In this document: piece after piece, positions 1 through 10,300 of the stretch | How positions within the stretch are numbered: position 1 is the stretch's first letter | How the letters are laid out: each line of letters opens with the position of its first letter | From: Pararge aegeria | Lineage: Eukaryota; Arthropoda; Insecta; Lepidoptera; Nymphalidae | Reading direction: 5' to 3' | Assembly: GCF_905163445.1 (NCBI RefSeq) | Contig: NC_053182.1 | Location: forward strand, 8,928,001-8,992,000 | DNA length: 64,000 nt | Notes under the pieces: generated by a model | What the model was told of the DNA's origin: nothing | The model's input: only the letters and a program-made list of their open reading frames with translations | Databases searched by the model: none | Made by a program: the position numbers and the translations under genes

Positions 1-174
1 ATAGACATTGGTAAACTGAGCTTCAACTCGCCATTAATCCACCAACCAAGTTTGAACTCATTTTTTATTGCGCGTCTGTGCGTTGACCTATAACATCTCC
101 GGAGCGCATTTTTATTTTTCCCCGAAAGTTATGTTAGTGGGCTAACTACGCATCGTATCGGAATGCTAAATAGC

Positions 175-180
175 TTTATT
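175..180 (-). terminator. Probable polyadenylation signal of Vps52
   Basis: AATAAA on the minus strand lies about 120 bases past the Vps52 stop codon. It is the first canonical hexamer in the downstream sequence, so a 3' UTR of roughly 140 bases is inferred. Confidence 0.5.
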
Positions 181-296
181 ATAAATCTTTTCTAACGCCT
201 GATGATGATTGATTGTATTTCAAGTAGTTCTGAGGAACATGGCATGAACAGGGCATAGTGATAAATGAATTAAAAAAAAAATGCTTTATAATTAAA

Positions 297-3200
297 TTAA
301 TAGTTTGTTTTATATTTCTTGATTTCTACCATTATAACATGTATGTTAACAAGTTGGGTGCGAGCATTGGGTGTTAATAATTTAACGAATTTGTGATAAT
401 ATTGTACAAAATTCGTAAGTGCCATTTGCAATAACCCAGATCCGGTTACCAAATTAGGGAAAGATACAAGAACCTCTCGATGGATTTCTTCTAGACTCTG
501 TTTCCAACTTGCAGTAAAGGAGGCGACGAGTGAAATAGATTTCCTTTCCAAATTTGCCAAATCACTTTTCCTGTCACTTTCCAATAACTGTTCACCTTCC
601 TTTACGAATTGCATAAGTCCACCAAAATGGGGACTGAGTATCTCTTCAACGTACTCGGTGCTTCTAGCTTGCAATTGCTCCCTAAAACTTTCAGCTTCTT
701 TTGTATTATCTCTTGTCCTTTCCATTAATATGCTCAAAACCATATCATAATTGTTGATTAAAAATATTAACTGCTGTATTCTCTGGGGGAATTCTGCGGC
801 CATTTTTAGCAAAAAACAGTGCACCTCATCTTGGAGAGCCAGTAGTAAATTGCTGAGCTCTTCAGAAGGAAACTGTTCACTCAAACTCAGCATTGCAGCG
901 GAAAATTCTGCATATCTTCGGGTGATCTGAGAATACAATAAAAAAAAATATTTATCCGTAAATAGGGCTTAAACCAGAAAAACTGGTTAACGAGTTGTCC
1001 ACGAATTTTACACGTACAACTTCTAATAAGTACACCTTTCCAATATAAACCATGATACGTATTGTTTCTAAACAAGACGGCCGATTGGCGCAGCGGGCAG
1101 CGACCCTGCTTTCTGAGCCCAAGGCCCTGGGTTCGATTCCCACTACTGGAAAATGTTTCTGTGATGCATGAAAGATTTTCAGTGTCTGGGTGTTATGTAT
1201 TTTCTAAGTATTTATGTATATAATTCATAAAAATATTTATCAGGCATCTTAGTACCCATAACACAAGCTACGCTTACTTTGGGGCTAGATGGCGATTGGT
1301 GTATTGTTGTAGTACATTTATTTATTTATCTCCGAAATGCAAGCTGCTGATAAGCGCTGGAAACAAATTATTACCCTCCCTATCAGAAGATTGAGCCAAT
1401 CATAGATAATAAACAAGAAGACACGAAAGACACACAAATATTAAATGTACAGGTATCCTTTCTCCTTCCAATTAGCGAAGCTAAAGTGGCAATGGGTGAG
1501 GCACATAGCTAGGCACACAGCGGAGAACCGAAGGACGTTGGTGTCCAACAGTGCTAGAGTGCCGACCCTGCACCGGTACACGCAGCGTTGGTAGACCTCC
1601 GACAAGGTGGACGGATGACATCACGCGAGTCGCAGAGAGCCAGTTGGGTCCAGCCCAAGCGGCACAAGACCGTTGTATTTGGAACTCCCTTCAAAAGATC
1701 TTTGTCCAACAGTGGACGTCAATTGGTTAAAATAATTATGATTATGTACAGGAATCATCCAGTTACAGTTTTATTATAAGTATAGATTGTGCTAGTTTAG
1801 ACAATATAGATCCCTCAGAATTCAAAAAAAGAAATTATGTATACACTAAATCTAAAAAAATAAAGTAAGTTTTATTTAAAGATGACGCCCAGACTAATGC
1901 AAGCAAAGTATACTTAATACATTAAAGGTTAATTCGCTTGACTTCCCTGTTTCACTATAACAAAATATTAAAATATGACCTTTATAATTTATACTTACAT
2001 AATGTGGTCCCATTTCTTTATTAGATATTTTTGCTGGATCACAGTCTCTAACACTTTGTATATTCATTTTTAAAACGTATTCCAACCTGGGCCAAAGGGT
2101 AGCAAGTAACGAATCCCAATAACTAAAAAAAAAATATTTTGATTATAGGCATTTTGTTACAATGGGGCGATAGCCTAGCAGTTTCAGACTTCAGCTGTAC
2201 TTTCGGGGGACCAAGTTATATGGAAATCAAACAATTAAATATCTAGTGATAACAGTGAAGGAACAGGTGGGAGGCTTCGGTCGTAGCTAGTTATCTCTCT
2301 ACCAAAGAATACGATTTATTGAAAATCATGATGATGATTTTATTAAGATGGTCAAAATAAGTAATGATTCTGTTTTTATGAAAACCAAAATGAATCAAGA
2401 TTTTTTGACTTATTTTGGCACTCATCAGGCACTTAAAAATACATCCATAATTGTGAGGTAATTGTGATAACAATATTTGATAAAACTTAAAACTAAACCT
2501 ATGTCTATTCCAAAGGCACTTTGATTGAAATCTGATAATTAAACATTATTATTACATACCTGTCCAATGCAGCCACAGCTCTTTTGTGGCACATCCAGCG
2601 GTATCTGTTTATCAATTGTATACATAAAAATAGAGCTAAGCAATCATAGCACTCCAGTACATAGTTTTCAACATTTTTCTGAAAAAAAAAAAAAAAATTT
2701 ATCTATTTAGTTATTAAAAACACACATAATACTCAATACCGAGCTACAAATAATCATGTCCATACAAATTATAAACGAATTAAAACTCTAAATTTAATTA
2801 GATTAATTTAATAGCTTATTTATTTTTCTTATTGGTGGCTTTTTTTTTTATCAGAAAATAGCTGTCGCAACTATTCTTCCCGTTGGTGTCATACGAGTCA
2901 ACTAAAGGAATATACTGGATAACATACAGCAGCATCCTCAGTATTCCTACTACCATCTACTTATATGTTAGGTTATTATGGGCAAATCCTCCCATTCGGA
3001 GGGCCTTTAGTCCAGCAGTGGACTGGTATAGGCTGTTTATGAAACGGCTCAATCTATTTCAATTGAATTTTGGTACATACGCAATACTATACAGATGGTT
3101 CTTGGTCTGGGATATAGCATAGGATTCTTTATTGCTGGCATAAAAAGCCATTGTATGTATTTAATTTTAACATACCACAAGCAATGACAATGTTTTTCCC

Positions 3201-6200
3201 AATATTCTATCAAACAATTCCTGTGCATGGCTTCCTTTTACATGGAAAAACTCAGTTGTGAATAAATACTCCCTGCAGCTGTTGTCGACAAGGGCATACT
3301 GGAGACTTCTGAATAGTGCTTCATATGAATACTGAAATAAATATTAATTAAACATCAAATATTTTTCTCAAGAGTTTAATTTTCTAATTCCAGTTATAGT
3401 TAATCAAAAAAAAAACAGGTCATAAAGCTTATGAACTAACATACAATGTAAAGGCGGTCTTATCACTGATAGTGATCTCTTCCAGGCAACCAGTTAGGTA
3501 CAGTTAGCCCAAATTTTTAAGGATTGGTGGTTGGTACAAACATAAAAAGGAAAAACTGATTTCATAATAAAACAAAATACAATAAACTTATATCCATTAC
3601 ACCCTAAATACTACATACATATGTAATTTATAAAAAAATATATTTAAGTTTCCTTGAATCACTTTATTGTATAACTGTAAATATTGTAAAAGTATACCTT
3701 TGTTTTTTGTTGTACATGAGGTACAATAATAGGTGCTTCAAGTTCTTGAGCCAAAACATCACCACGGTTGCCAATTGTGAATATAGTACTTTTATTTTTT
3801 AAATTAGACTTTTGAAAGAAGCCCCCTTTAGAGCCATCTTCAATTCCCATTAAATCATCTTTAGATGGCACTTCTTCATATTTTAACTTATCCAGCCTTG
3901 AAGCATATGACTTAAAATATGAATAATAAACTTTGCTTAAAGTGTCAATATACTCATTGCAGATTTCTTGTGCAACATTTCTTTCATTTGCTAATATAAA
4001 TTCAAAGAAAAACTTATATTTTAACATAGCATTCTGAGGAATTTGATAATTGGCCATTGGTTTCCGGAATTTGTAAATTTGTTCCAATATATAAGTCCTG
4101 ATTTTTGTAATGGCCTTGATTTTCAACTTTTCTAGTACATCTTTGACATCATGACAAGCCTTGGTTTCCTTGAAGTCTTGTTCTTTAACAAAGTTTAATT
4201 TTTGGTTTAAAATTGCTAACTGCACCATAAACTCTTTATCAATGACAGGAACATTGTTGATTCCACTGAAAATAAAGAATACTGCCTATGTACAATCACT
4301 ATATTAACTCAAGGAATTCTTTTATCGTAAACAATAACTAAACTACATTTTTTACATATTGTAGCATAAAATAAAAGAAATATGATAGGCTTAGATCAAG
4401 TTTAGAGGGAGAACCTTAATCATTATTATTATAAAAGAAAAACTGTGTTTGTTTGTTTGTCCTTCCTTAATGGCCTAACTAACTAAACCACCAATCAACT
4501 TGATTTTTGGCATAGTTAGTTGATAGGATGGAGAGTACTATTGTTGTTGTTTGTTTTCTTACTATATTATATATATATATATAATATATATATATATATA
4601 GTAAGAAAACAAACATGTTGTTTGTTGATATATATATAGTAAGAAAACAAACAACAACAATAGTACTCTCCATCCTATCAACTTTGTTTTCTTACTATAT
4701 ATATTATTAGGACTACCTGTGGCCCATATTCTTTATCTGCGTTTATTACAGTTTTTTGCAAAACCCTTGGGACCTGTTTGTTTTCTTACTATATATATAT
4801 AGTAGGTCCCAAGGGTTTTGCAAAAAACTGTAATAAACGCAGACAAAGAATATGGGCAACAGGTAGTCCTAATAATATTCTTACTGGTGAATATTTGACC
4901 ACAGAGTGACAACTTTTACATTATTTTCTCTGCAATCATTATATCAACCCATTACCAGCCCACTACAGGGCACAAGTCTCCCCCCACAATAAGAAGGGGT
5001 TAAGGCTGTTTGTGCCCATTGGTGGACTTCACGCACATTTGAAAAGAATAATTCTCAGGTATGCAGGTTTTCCTTCACTGTTGAAGCAAGTGATATTTTA
5101 ATTGCTTAAAAAGCACACAACTTGGAAAACTTAGAGGTGCATGCTGGGATTCCAACTCGCCATCCCAAAAGTGAAGTTGAAGTCCTACCCAATTCGCTAT
5201 CTATTATTTTCCCTTCTCTGCAATAATTCCATTAATTTATGAAAGATATACTTACAATATAAGAGTTTCTGAAACAGCCATATCTTCAATAAACGATGCA
5301 AGAGGGCCTTTGAGTGCTTGTCTGTTACTAAGCTGAATAGACATATTGACTGACCGCTTTTGTAAACTTATGATTTCATTACTAATACTGCCCAGGTCGT
5401 TCTAAAACAAGATCAATTTTAGCATCGCTTTTTCTGTCTTCTGTAAGTTTAACTCAATGAATTGGCTTAAAGATTTTACATAATTCTTAAGTTCTATATG
5501 CTTTATAAATGAATAGATATAGTTCAACATTTAGAAATAACATACAGATCAGCAGACATACTACTTACAGATCAGCATCAGCCCTTAGAATATACTAGTG
5601 AACTGCTACAGACTACAAATTACTTTGTCTCAGCAGTTACTCTTTAAAAATATTAATGTTTACAATATAAAATATATTTTTCTATCTAGTTAAAGATGAA
5701 AGTAGAACTGACTATCTCCAAGCAATCTAACTTATAAATTTATAAATTGTATAGTTCAATCAATCAATAGCTGTGTTAAAAATTGTTAGCTGTATAACAT
5801 TGGTAGGTAAACACACAAGAGCTTTTGTATTTTGTACAGATAATAGCAGAAACCAATAGTTATTATGTTTGTAATACACATCAGATATATCACAGTATTA
5901 AATGTTTTAATCAACTTTGCCTAGCTCAGTCTTGAACCAAGCTATACCAACCTGGAATACTAATAGCATGCTTTCCATTCTGGCTAGAATTTCGTCGCAG
6001 TCTTCGATCTGATTGTGCAGTGATGCTATATTTTCACTTTCCTTTAAGTAGTCAGCTACGGAGCCTTTTTCAGCTTCTTTGATATTTTTATCGATTTGTA
6101 AAGCATATTCTCGTAAATCGGTTCCATTTTTTAGGACTTCTTGGATTTCTATATCTTCTAGATTTTTATCAATCATGTCAGTCATGTCATTATTTTCAGA

Positions 6201-6203
6201 CAT
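297..6203 (-). CDS. Vps52: Vps52, GARP/EARP tethering-complex subunit (7 coding exons)
   Basis: Vps52 is a core coiled-coil subunit shared by the GARP and EARP complexes, which tether endosome-derived vesicles at the trans-Golgi and recycling endosomes. The coding exons on the minus strand are 6203-5952, 5401-5256, 4265-3698, 3331-3176, 2678-2560, 2122-1999 and 926-297. All have GT donors and AG acceptors, and their phases join to one frame of 664 codons plus stop, close to the insect family length. Recognisable family blocks are the early stretch with ESENIASLHNQI (about residues 53-68), YALVDNSCREY in exon 4, LWPRLEYVLKMNIQSVRDCDP in exon 6 and ITRRYAEFSAAM opening exon 7 (residue 456), ending VEIKKYKTNY. 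The start at 6203 begins MSENNDMTD and has no in-frame rival nearby. Introns carry SINEs and palindromes. No internal stop or frameshift was seen. Identification is firm; exact splice points are by eye. Confidence 0.95.
1080..1329 (+). repeat. tRNA-derived SINE, family 1, full-length copy in Vps52 intron 6
   Basis: The head resembles a tRNA gene, with an A-box-like stretch (TTGGCGCAGCGGGCAGC) and a B box (GGTTCGATTCC near 1131). It is followed by a tail reading GTACCCATAACACAAGCTAC and a TTTATT-rich end. The same tail recurs at 39.8 kb, 42.5 kb and 43.4 kb, and in reverse near 20.43 kb, so it is a dispersed family rather than a tRNA gene. Confidence 0.8.
1470..1735 (+). pseudogene. Decayed 3' end of a non-LTR retrotransposon reverse transcriptase
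   Basis: Frames here read like the C-terminus of lepidopteran LINE polyproteins: AKLKWQW then an HIAR-like block, and later a block matching the RWTDD...WVQAAQ...W region, broken by frameshifts. The fragment ends in a TTGGTTAAAATAATTATGATTATG-type tail. It is a 5'-truncated, dead copy of the family also seen at 9.0-9.35 kb. Confidence 0.7.
2160..2325 (+). repeat. Fragments of two SINE families joined end to end
   Basis: GGGGCGATAGCCTAGCAG at about 2164 matches the tRNA-like head of the SINE seen in reverse at 4944-5202. From about 2268, GTGGGAGGCTTCGGTCGTAGC matches the middle of the SINE at 25,770-26,096 and 59,947-60,281. Both are decayed. They sit in and just beyond the acceptor side of Vps52 intron 5. 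Confidence 0.55.
2950..3045 (+). repeat. Dispersed lepidopteran retroposon tail in Vps52 intron 4
   Basis: The stretch GGAGGGCCTTTAGTCCAGCA, then a GGACTGGTATAGGCTG end, is a decayed form of a LINE-type 3' tail I recall as common in moths and butterflies. The short reading frame over it has no recognisable protein. Confidence 0.45.
4435..4535 (-). repeat. RTE-like non-LTR 3' tail, one of several
   Basis: Read on the minus strand, this stretch contains CAACTAACTATGCCAAAAAT, CAAGTTGATTGGT, and GGACAAACAAACAAACAC. A near copy lies at about 61,497-61,590 (CAACTAACTGTATGCCAAAA). This is the usual form of RTE-clade 3' tails in Lepidoptera. It abuts the palindromes at 4519-4872. Confidence 0.5.
4519..4872. 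repeat. Two consecutive long hairpins in Vps52 intron 2
   Basis: The first hairpin has perfect 48-bp arms at about 4519-4566 and 4635-4682, separated by TA-rich DNA. The second has arms of about 69 bp at 4706-4774 and 4804-4872, with only two mismatches noticed. A shared unit, TTTGTTTTCTTACTATATA, occurs several times in alternating orientation (forward near 4550, 4684 and 4777; reverse near 4597 and 4635). The reading frame that crosses this region is a by-product of the repeat. Confidence 0.9.
4944..5202 (-). repeat. tRNA-derived SINE, family 2, in Vps52 intron 2
   Basis: On the minus strand the head reads TAGCGAATTGGGTAGGACTTC with a degenerate B-box region, followed by the typical lepidopteran body containing CACCAATGGGCACAAAC and CCCACTACAGGG-type sequence near its end. 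A second, shortened copy lies at 17,627-17,863, with a scrap at about 18,425-18,470. Confidence 0.7.
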
Positions 6204-6560
6204 TTTAGTAAGACAGACGAATTAACAACTAAAACTATTTAAAATAAATTGTTTCCACTTTCCAAAAATTAGGTGCCTACTTACCATGAAAATCATTGTT
6301 TGACTTGTCTGTTTCAATTCAATTCAATTCAATTCTTGTTTATGGCTTTTGTCTGCGCCAACTGGGCACAAGGTACTTCGCCAATGTCTTGTAGATGAAG
6401 AAGGCACGAAGGAGATTGATCGGTGAAACTAATGAAAAGTTAATTTTGAATTTGTACCAAGAAATAGTTGTTATTAGCTAGTTAGCTCTTTAACCTAAGG
6501 ACACAGACAACACATGCATATATATCTTACACGGATATTTTTTGTACATTATACTTTAAT

Positions 6561-6566
6561 TTTATT
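6561..6566 (-). terminator. Candidate polyadenylation signal behind the gag-like ORF
   Basis: AATAAA on the minus strand lies about 145 bases after the stop of the gag-like ORF. No oligo(A) tail was seen on the minus strand near it, so the true 3' end of the element is not located. Confidence 0.35.
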
Positions 6567-6710
6567 ACTTACTATATATTTACATAAAAATCTACAATAA
6601 GGACTGAAAACAAACATTAAAAAACATTTAACACTCAAAGGACGGGGGACTTTGGGAGGAAGAATGGTGGGATTATGAAGGTTAACTCATGTTTCTTGGG
6701 ACGTAAACTT

Positions 6711-8045
6711 TTACAGTTCCACTGTAGCAGGGTTATTGGGCCCATTTTGGAGTAGTTTAAAAAGTTGGCTTAAGTTTTTGGCAACGTTGGGCGGTAAGGG
6801 AATTTCACTACATGGAGCGACAATACTAAGTAGAAATTCGGAGATAAACTCAAGCATTTTACCTTGGGAGGGAGGGTTCTCAACATTGTTGTTGAGAGCG
6901 CATCCATTAGGAAGGGATGAGGAGTAATCACCGACAATAGTCTGAACAGCTTTTTTATCGTAGCCCTTTGCTAGAGGAGCTCGGGGACGAGGAGAGCGGA
7001 AAACTGTTTGCCGGTAGGAGGTTTTGGAGGAAGTTACATTAGTAGGAGTAAACATTTCTTTTGTTATCTCAGCATAGGACCTGCGGACAGGAGGAAACTG
7101 AGATGATGCTTCAATGTAAGATTTATTATTCTGAGACATGACCATTTTAATAGATTGCTGCCTGGAGAATTCTGGGCAGTCTTTATCAGTAGCAAAATGA
7201 CTACCAGAGCAGTGTAAACATGTAGATAATTCCTTGATGACCAAACATGAGTCACCTGTATGGGGCTGAGCACATCTGTAGCATCTGGGCTTAGATCTGC
7301 AGATTGTTTTAATGTGGCCAAAACGGCAGCAGTTCTGGCACTGTATTGTTGGAAGTTTATATGTTTCAACTGGCAGTGAGGTGTGGTATGAATATACCTT
7401 AGCAGGAAGCATTTGCCCTCTGAAGGTTAGGACAACAGATTGGGTAGGCACCCAAGTGATGACACCCTCTGTGACAGATTTTCTGTTCAGTCGCCTTGAT
7501 TTCAGAACCTCACCACAGCCAGGCGGGAGCTCTAGCGAATCAACAAGCTCGTCCATCGACCAGTCCACGGGAACTCCTTTCACCAGCCCCATTCTGGTTA
7601 TGTTGTATGTGGGAATTATAGCTCTATATTTGCATAACTTCAAAACTGGACTAACCAGAAAGTTGTTGGCAGCTTGGGCAGAAGTAAACTCTACAGTAAT
7701 TTTGTTGCGGCCTATATTTTTGACGCCGTCGTGGATAATTGAACCAATTTTGTGTTTGTGCAAGAATTGACCGAAATTTATAGCCCGTAATGACGCTCCA
7801 GAGGATGGGTCCTCCACTTCCCGTGAGACTTGGACGATAAAAGGCCCATTATCATCGTCAGAGTATGACTTGGCGCCTTCGGTGAAGGAAGGATGTATGT
7901 AAAGGCTTTGAACGGATGGGTTTACCTGAGTAGGATCAGTTATAGTTTTTTTGGCCGCATATACGTTGGTATCCTCTCCTTGTCGTTTGCGAGACGAGGC
8001 TGATGCCCCCGGGTCGGGCGGCTCAGGAGGTGTATCTAGATCCAT
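6711..8045 (-). CDS. Gag-like ORF1 protein of a non-LTR retrotransposon, zinc-knuckle protein (444 aa)
   Basis: This intact ORF encodes an RNA-binding gag-like protein of the kind found as ORF1 in Jockey/CR1-type LINEs. Three zinc knuckles follow one another near residues 240-300: CQNCCRFGHIKTIC (CX2CX4HX4C), CYRCAQPHTGDSC (CX2CX3HX4C) and CLHCSGSHFATDKDC (CX2CX3HX6C), followed by the usual CPEF...IKMVMSQNNKSYIEA and RRSYAEITKEMF blocks. The N-terminus is a Pro/Ser-rich, likely disordered segment with SRKRQGED. The first ATG is at 8045; the frame is open a further 18 codons upstream but without an ATG. No ORF2 (endonuclease/reverse transcriptase) follows before Vps52 starts at 6203. It is either the surviving half of a LINE, a gag-only element, or a captured gag gene; the sequence alone does not decide. 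Confidence 0.85.
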   Translation of the reverse strand: MDLDTPPEPPDPGASASSRKRQGEDTNVYAAKKTITDPTQVNPSVQSLYIHPSFTEGAKSYSDDDNGPFIVQVSREVEDPSSGASLRAINFGQFLHKHKIGSIIHDGVKNIGRNKITVEFTSAQAANNFLVSPVLKLCKYRAIIPTYNITRMGLVKGVPVDWSMDELVDSLELPPGCGEVLKSRRLNRKSVTEGVITWVPTQSVVLTFRGQMLPAKVYSYHTSLPVETYKLPTIQCQNCCRFGHIKTICRSKPRCYRCAQPHTGDSCLVIKELSTCLHCSGSHFATDKDCPEFSRQQSIKMVMSQNNKSYIEASSQFPPVRRSYAEITKEMFTPTNVTSSKTSYRQTVFRSPRPRAPLAKGYDKKAVQTIVGDYSSSLPNGCALNNNVENPPSQGKMLEFISEFLLSIVAPCSEIPLPPNVAKNLSQLFKLLQNGPNNPATVEL

Positions 8046-9000
8046 TTTACTGGAAACACTATAACTACAGACACATAATAAATATTTAACCAACACCAAA
8101 TACGGTTAGATTTATACGAATATCACCAATAACAACTATTTCTGCTGCTGTGTAAATTCACATAAAACACCGAAATTACACCGGAATCTCACTAACACGT
8201 GTGCACAAATTGACAGGCCAAGTTACAGTTCAATATAAACAACACCAAATCCTTTTCAAGACGAGTTTACAGTAAAATCAAAGAAAAATTTGAAAAAACC
8301 GCGTCCGCCATGTACGAAGTTTCCCGCCAATCTACACTTGTCTGTTTTGTAATTTTGTTTTGACACCTGTCATCTGTCACTAGTTATGAGCTTCTTCTTT
8401 TTTTAACTTGCTTTATAGCTTTGGGCAGGAGTCATTTAGCCTGTTCGTAGCTCATAGAAATATTCGAAACTTTGATGATTCCCAGGCAGCATAGCTTCTT
8501 CTAAATATAATATTCATTTATAGAAGGCATTAACTATATTTGGCAATCATCTGATTTCTAAAAAGTCAGCAATAAAGATTCGAGTGCGGTAAAATATTTA
8601 CTTCTTCCATGCGGTGAGTAAGATATCTCTATCTAGCTAGCACCTATTTGTATTAGCAAGAATAAGAAAAATGCATTGGCTCCGCTGGCCACTATTGAGT
8701 AAAGGTATCTGATGGGCTCAAAGAAAGGGTTATTATTTGCAAAGATGAAGTAAGGTACCTAAGGTAGTACCGTTTTATTAATTGCAGATAATTTGGACAA
8801 TATGCAGTGAGCACCTAGAATTCTCATTCTCATGGCAAAATTGACATTTCAACTTCCTAAAGTGCCACGTACGATTTGTAAACGTATCAAACAAGTTTTA
8901 CTGATTTGTCATTATCTCTAGCGAAATAGGCAGTAGTACGAACTTATAGCATTTCTGGTATTAGTTATCTTAAATCAATATGAATAATTTTATTGCGTTG
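8046..9000. other. 5' flank of the gag ORF and spacer, no gene seen
   Basis: From 8046 to about 8390 the sequence is moderately GC-richer and includes GTCCGCCATGTACG near 8305, probably the 5' UTR of the gag element on the minus strand. From 8400 to 9000 I see nothing assignable. Confidence 0.4.
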
Positions 9001-9002
9001 GT

Positions 9003-9355
9003 ACCTAAATCATGCGAAAATTTAAACTTAAACAGCTGGCGATGAAGAGAGCTATGCTCGGAGTATCTTTACGTGAACAAATCAGAAATGAGGAGATCCG
9101 TAGAAGAACCAGAGTTACCGACATAACTCAACGAGACACGAAGCTGAAGTGGCAATGGGCGGGGCACATAGCTCGGAGAACGTCGGGGTCCCTGCTGTGC
9201 TGAGCAGGTGCTGGAATGGAAGCCCCGCAATCGTGACCGCAGCGTTGGTCGACCGACGAAGTGGACGGATGATATGAGGCCGTTGCAGGGAGCCATTGGA
9301 CGAAAGCGGCACGAAACCGTGGAATTTGGATCTCCCTACAAAAGACCTATATCCA
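9003..9355 (+). pseudogene. 3' remnant of a non-LTR retrotransposon reverse transcriptase
   Basis: The first 50 or so codons read MKRAMLGVSLREQIRNEEIR followed by TRVTD and LKWQWAGHIARRTSG, the conserved C-terminal region of a lepidopteran endonuclease-reverse transcriptase LINE. After a frameshift, the frames continue through a RWTDD-like and an A...R...W block to the element end. The 5' part of the element, including the catalytic domain, is absent, as is usual for 5'-truncated LINE insertions. Confidence 0.8.
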
Positions 9356-9685
9356 GCTGATTCCTGGGTAATTTTTAGATACTGAATGTTTCCGTTAAAA
9401 ATATTAGTACCAACCCTGCCAAGACGAGTACGTTAAACCGTTACTTTCACTTACTGGTCGATAATCGTTAAAACCCACACCCCAATTGGAGCATTGGCGT
9501 GCTATAGGGTATGAACTTAGCGGGCATATGATATAAAATAGAAAAAAATGTTCAGTACGAGATAAAAACTTAAGCCTATACCTACCTTTAAGTTTTTTGT
9601 AACAATGTCCATTCAAATAAGGCACATAAATTCTTTATGTGTTACTTATTTCATAATCAGATATGCCAATTTTAGTGTAGATAGG

Positions 9686-9720
9686 GAAAAGGTCCTAATA
9701 CAGAATATTAGGACCTTTTC
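9686..9720. repeat. Short perfect hairpin
   Basis: Arms GAAAAGGTCCTAATA (9686-9700) and TATTAGGACCTTTTC (9706-9720) are perfect inverse complements around the loop CAGAA. Function is unknown. It is too short to be a typical animal microRNA precursor. Confidence 0.8.
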
Positions 9721-9844
9721 TATTCCTTATTTACATTAATGACCTTCCTTACATTGTTAAGGATAATCACGGGATATTATTGTTTGCCGATGATAAATCA
9801 ATTATGATAATAATCTATTAATTATATGACGACGACGATCACAC

Positions 9845-9960
9845 CAATTAAATCGCAGGTTTAAATCCTGTCAGTTCCGAAAATTTTTATATGCATTTTA
9901 AATGTATAAAATACATAAGCTATAATGCAGGTAAAAACACTAATAAAAATTATAAAAAAA
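9845..9960 (+). repeat. SINE family 3, 3' part
   Basis: AAATCGCAGGTTTAAATCCTG (a degenerate B box) leads into CAGTTCCGAAAATTTTTATA and a GCATTTTAAA... tail. The same tail follows the fuller copies at 10,120 and 24,775-25,050. Confidence 0.65.
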
Positions 9961-10117
9961 CAATGTGTCATCTCTTGTTTCAAACGTGTTTCATTGTAAT
10001 ATGGACCTTTGAAATACTAGATCGAAACTACAACGTTTCCGACTAGATAACGTTACAGTCGCTATAAGACTTAAGTATGTGAAAGGCATATACTAATTTC
10101 GGCATCGAAAGAAGGAG

Positions 10118-10300
10118 AGCCGTAGCTTAATTGGAGAAAGCGCTCAGGCCGCGATTGCCAGAGGTTGAAATTTGAATCGCAGGTTCAAATCCTGTCGGTT
10201 CCGAAAATTTTAATATGCTTTTTAAATTTATAAAATTGATAATTCCTCCAAGTGTAGGTAGGTAAAAACAATAATAAAAACTATCATGGAATTATTAAGT
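10118..10300 (+). repeat. tRNA-derived SINE family 3, nearly full copy
   Basis: AGAGCCGTAGCTTAATTGGA and AAAGCGCTCAGGCCGCG form the tRNA-like head, and CAGGTTCAAATCCTGTCGGT contains the B box. The tail matches those at 9845 and 24,960. An intact cloverleaf with a matching acceptor stem cannot be drawn, so this is a SINE and not a tRNA gene. Confidence 0.7.

Noticed and set aside
4479..4673. Hydrophobic small protein on the minus strand
   Set aside because: It is made of the palindromic TA-rich hairpin.
9686..9720. Rho-independent terminator or microRNA precursor
   Set aside because: The genome is eukaryotic, and 15-bp arms are too short for a typical pre-miRNA.
10118..10205. tRNA gene in plus orientation
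   Set aside because: A- and B-box-like stretches are present, but acceptor halves do not pair and a family tail follows that is shared with other copies; it is a SINE.
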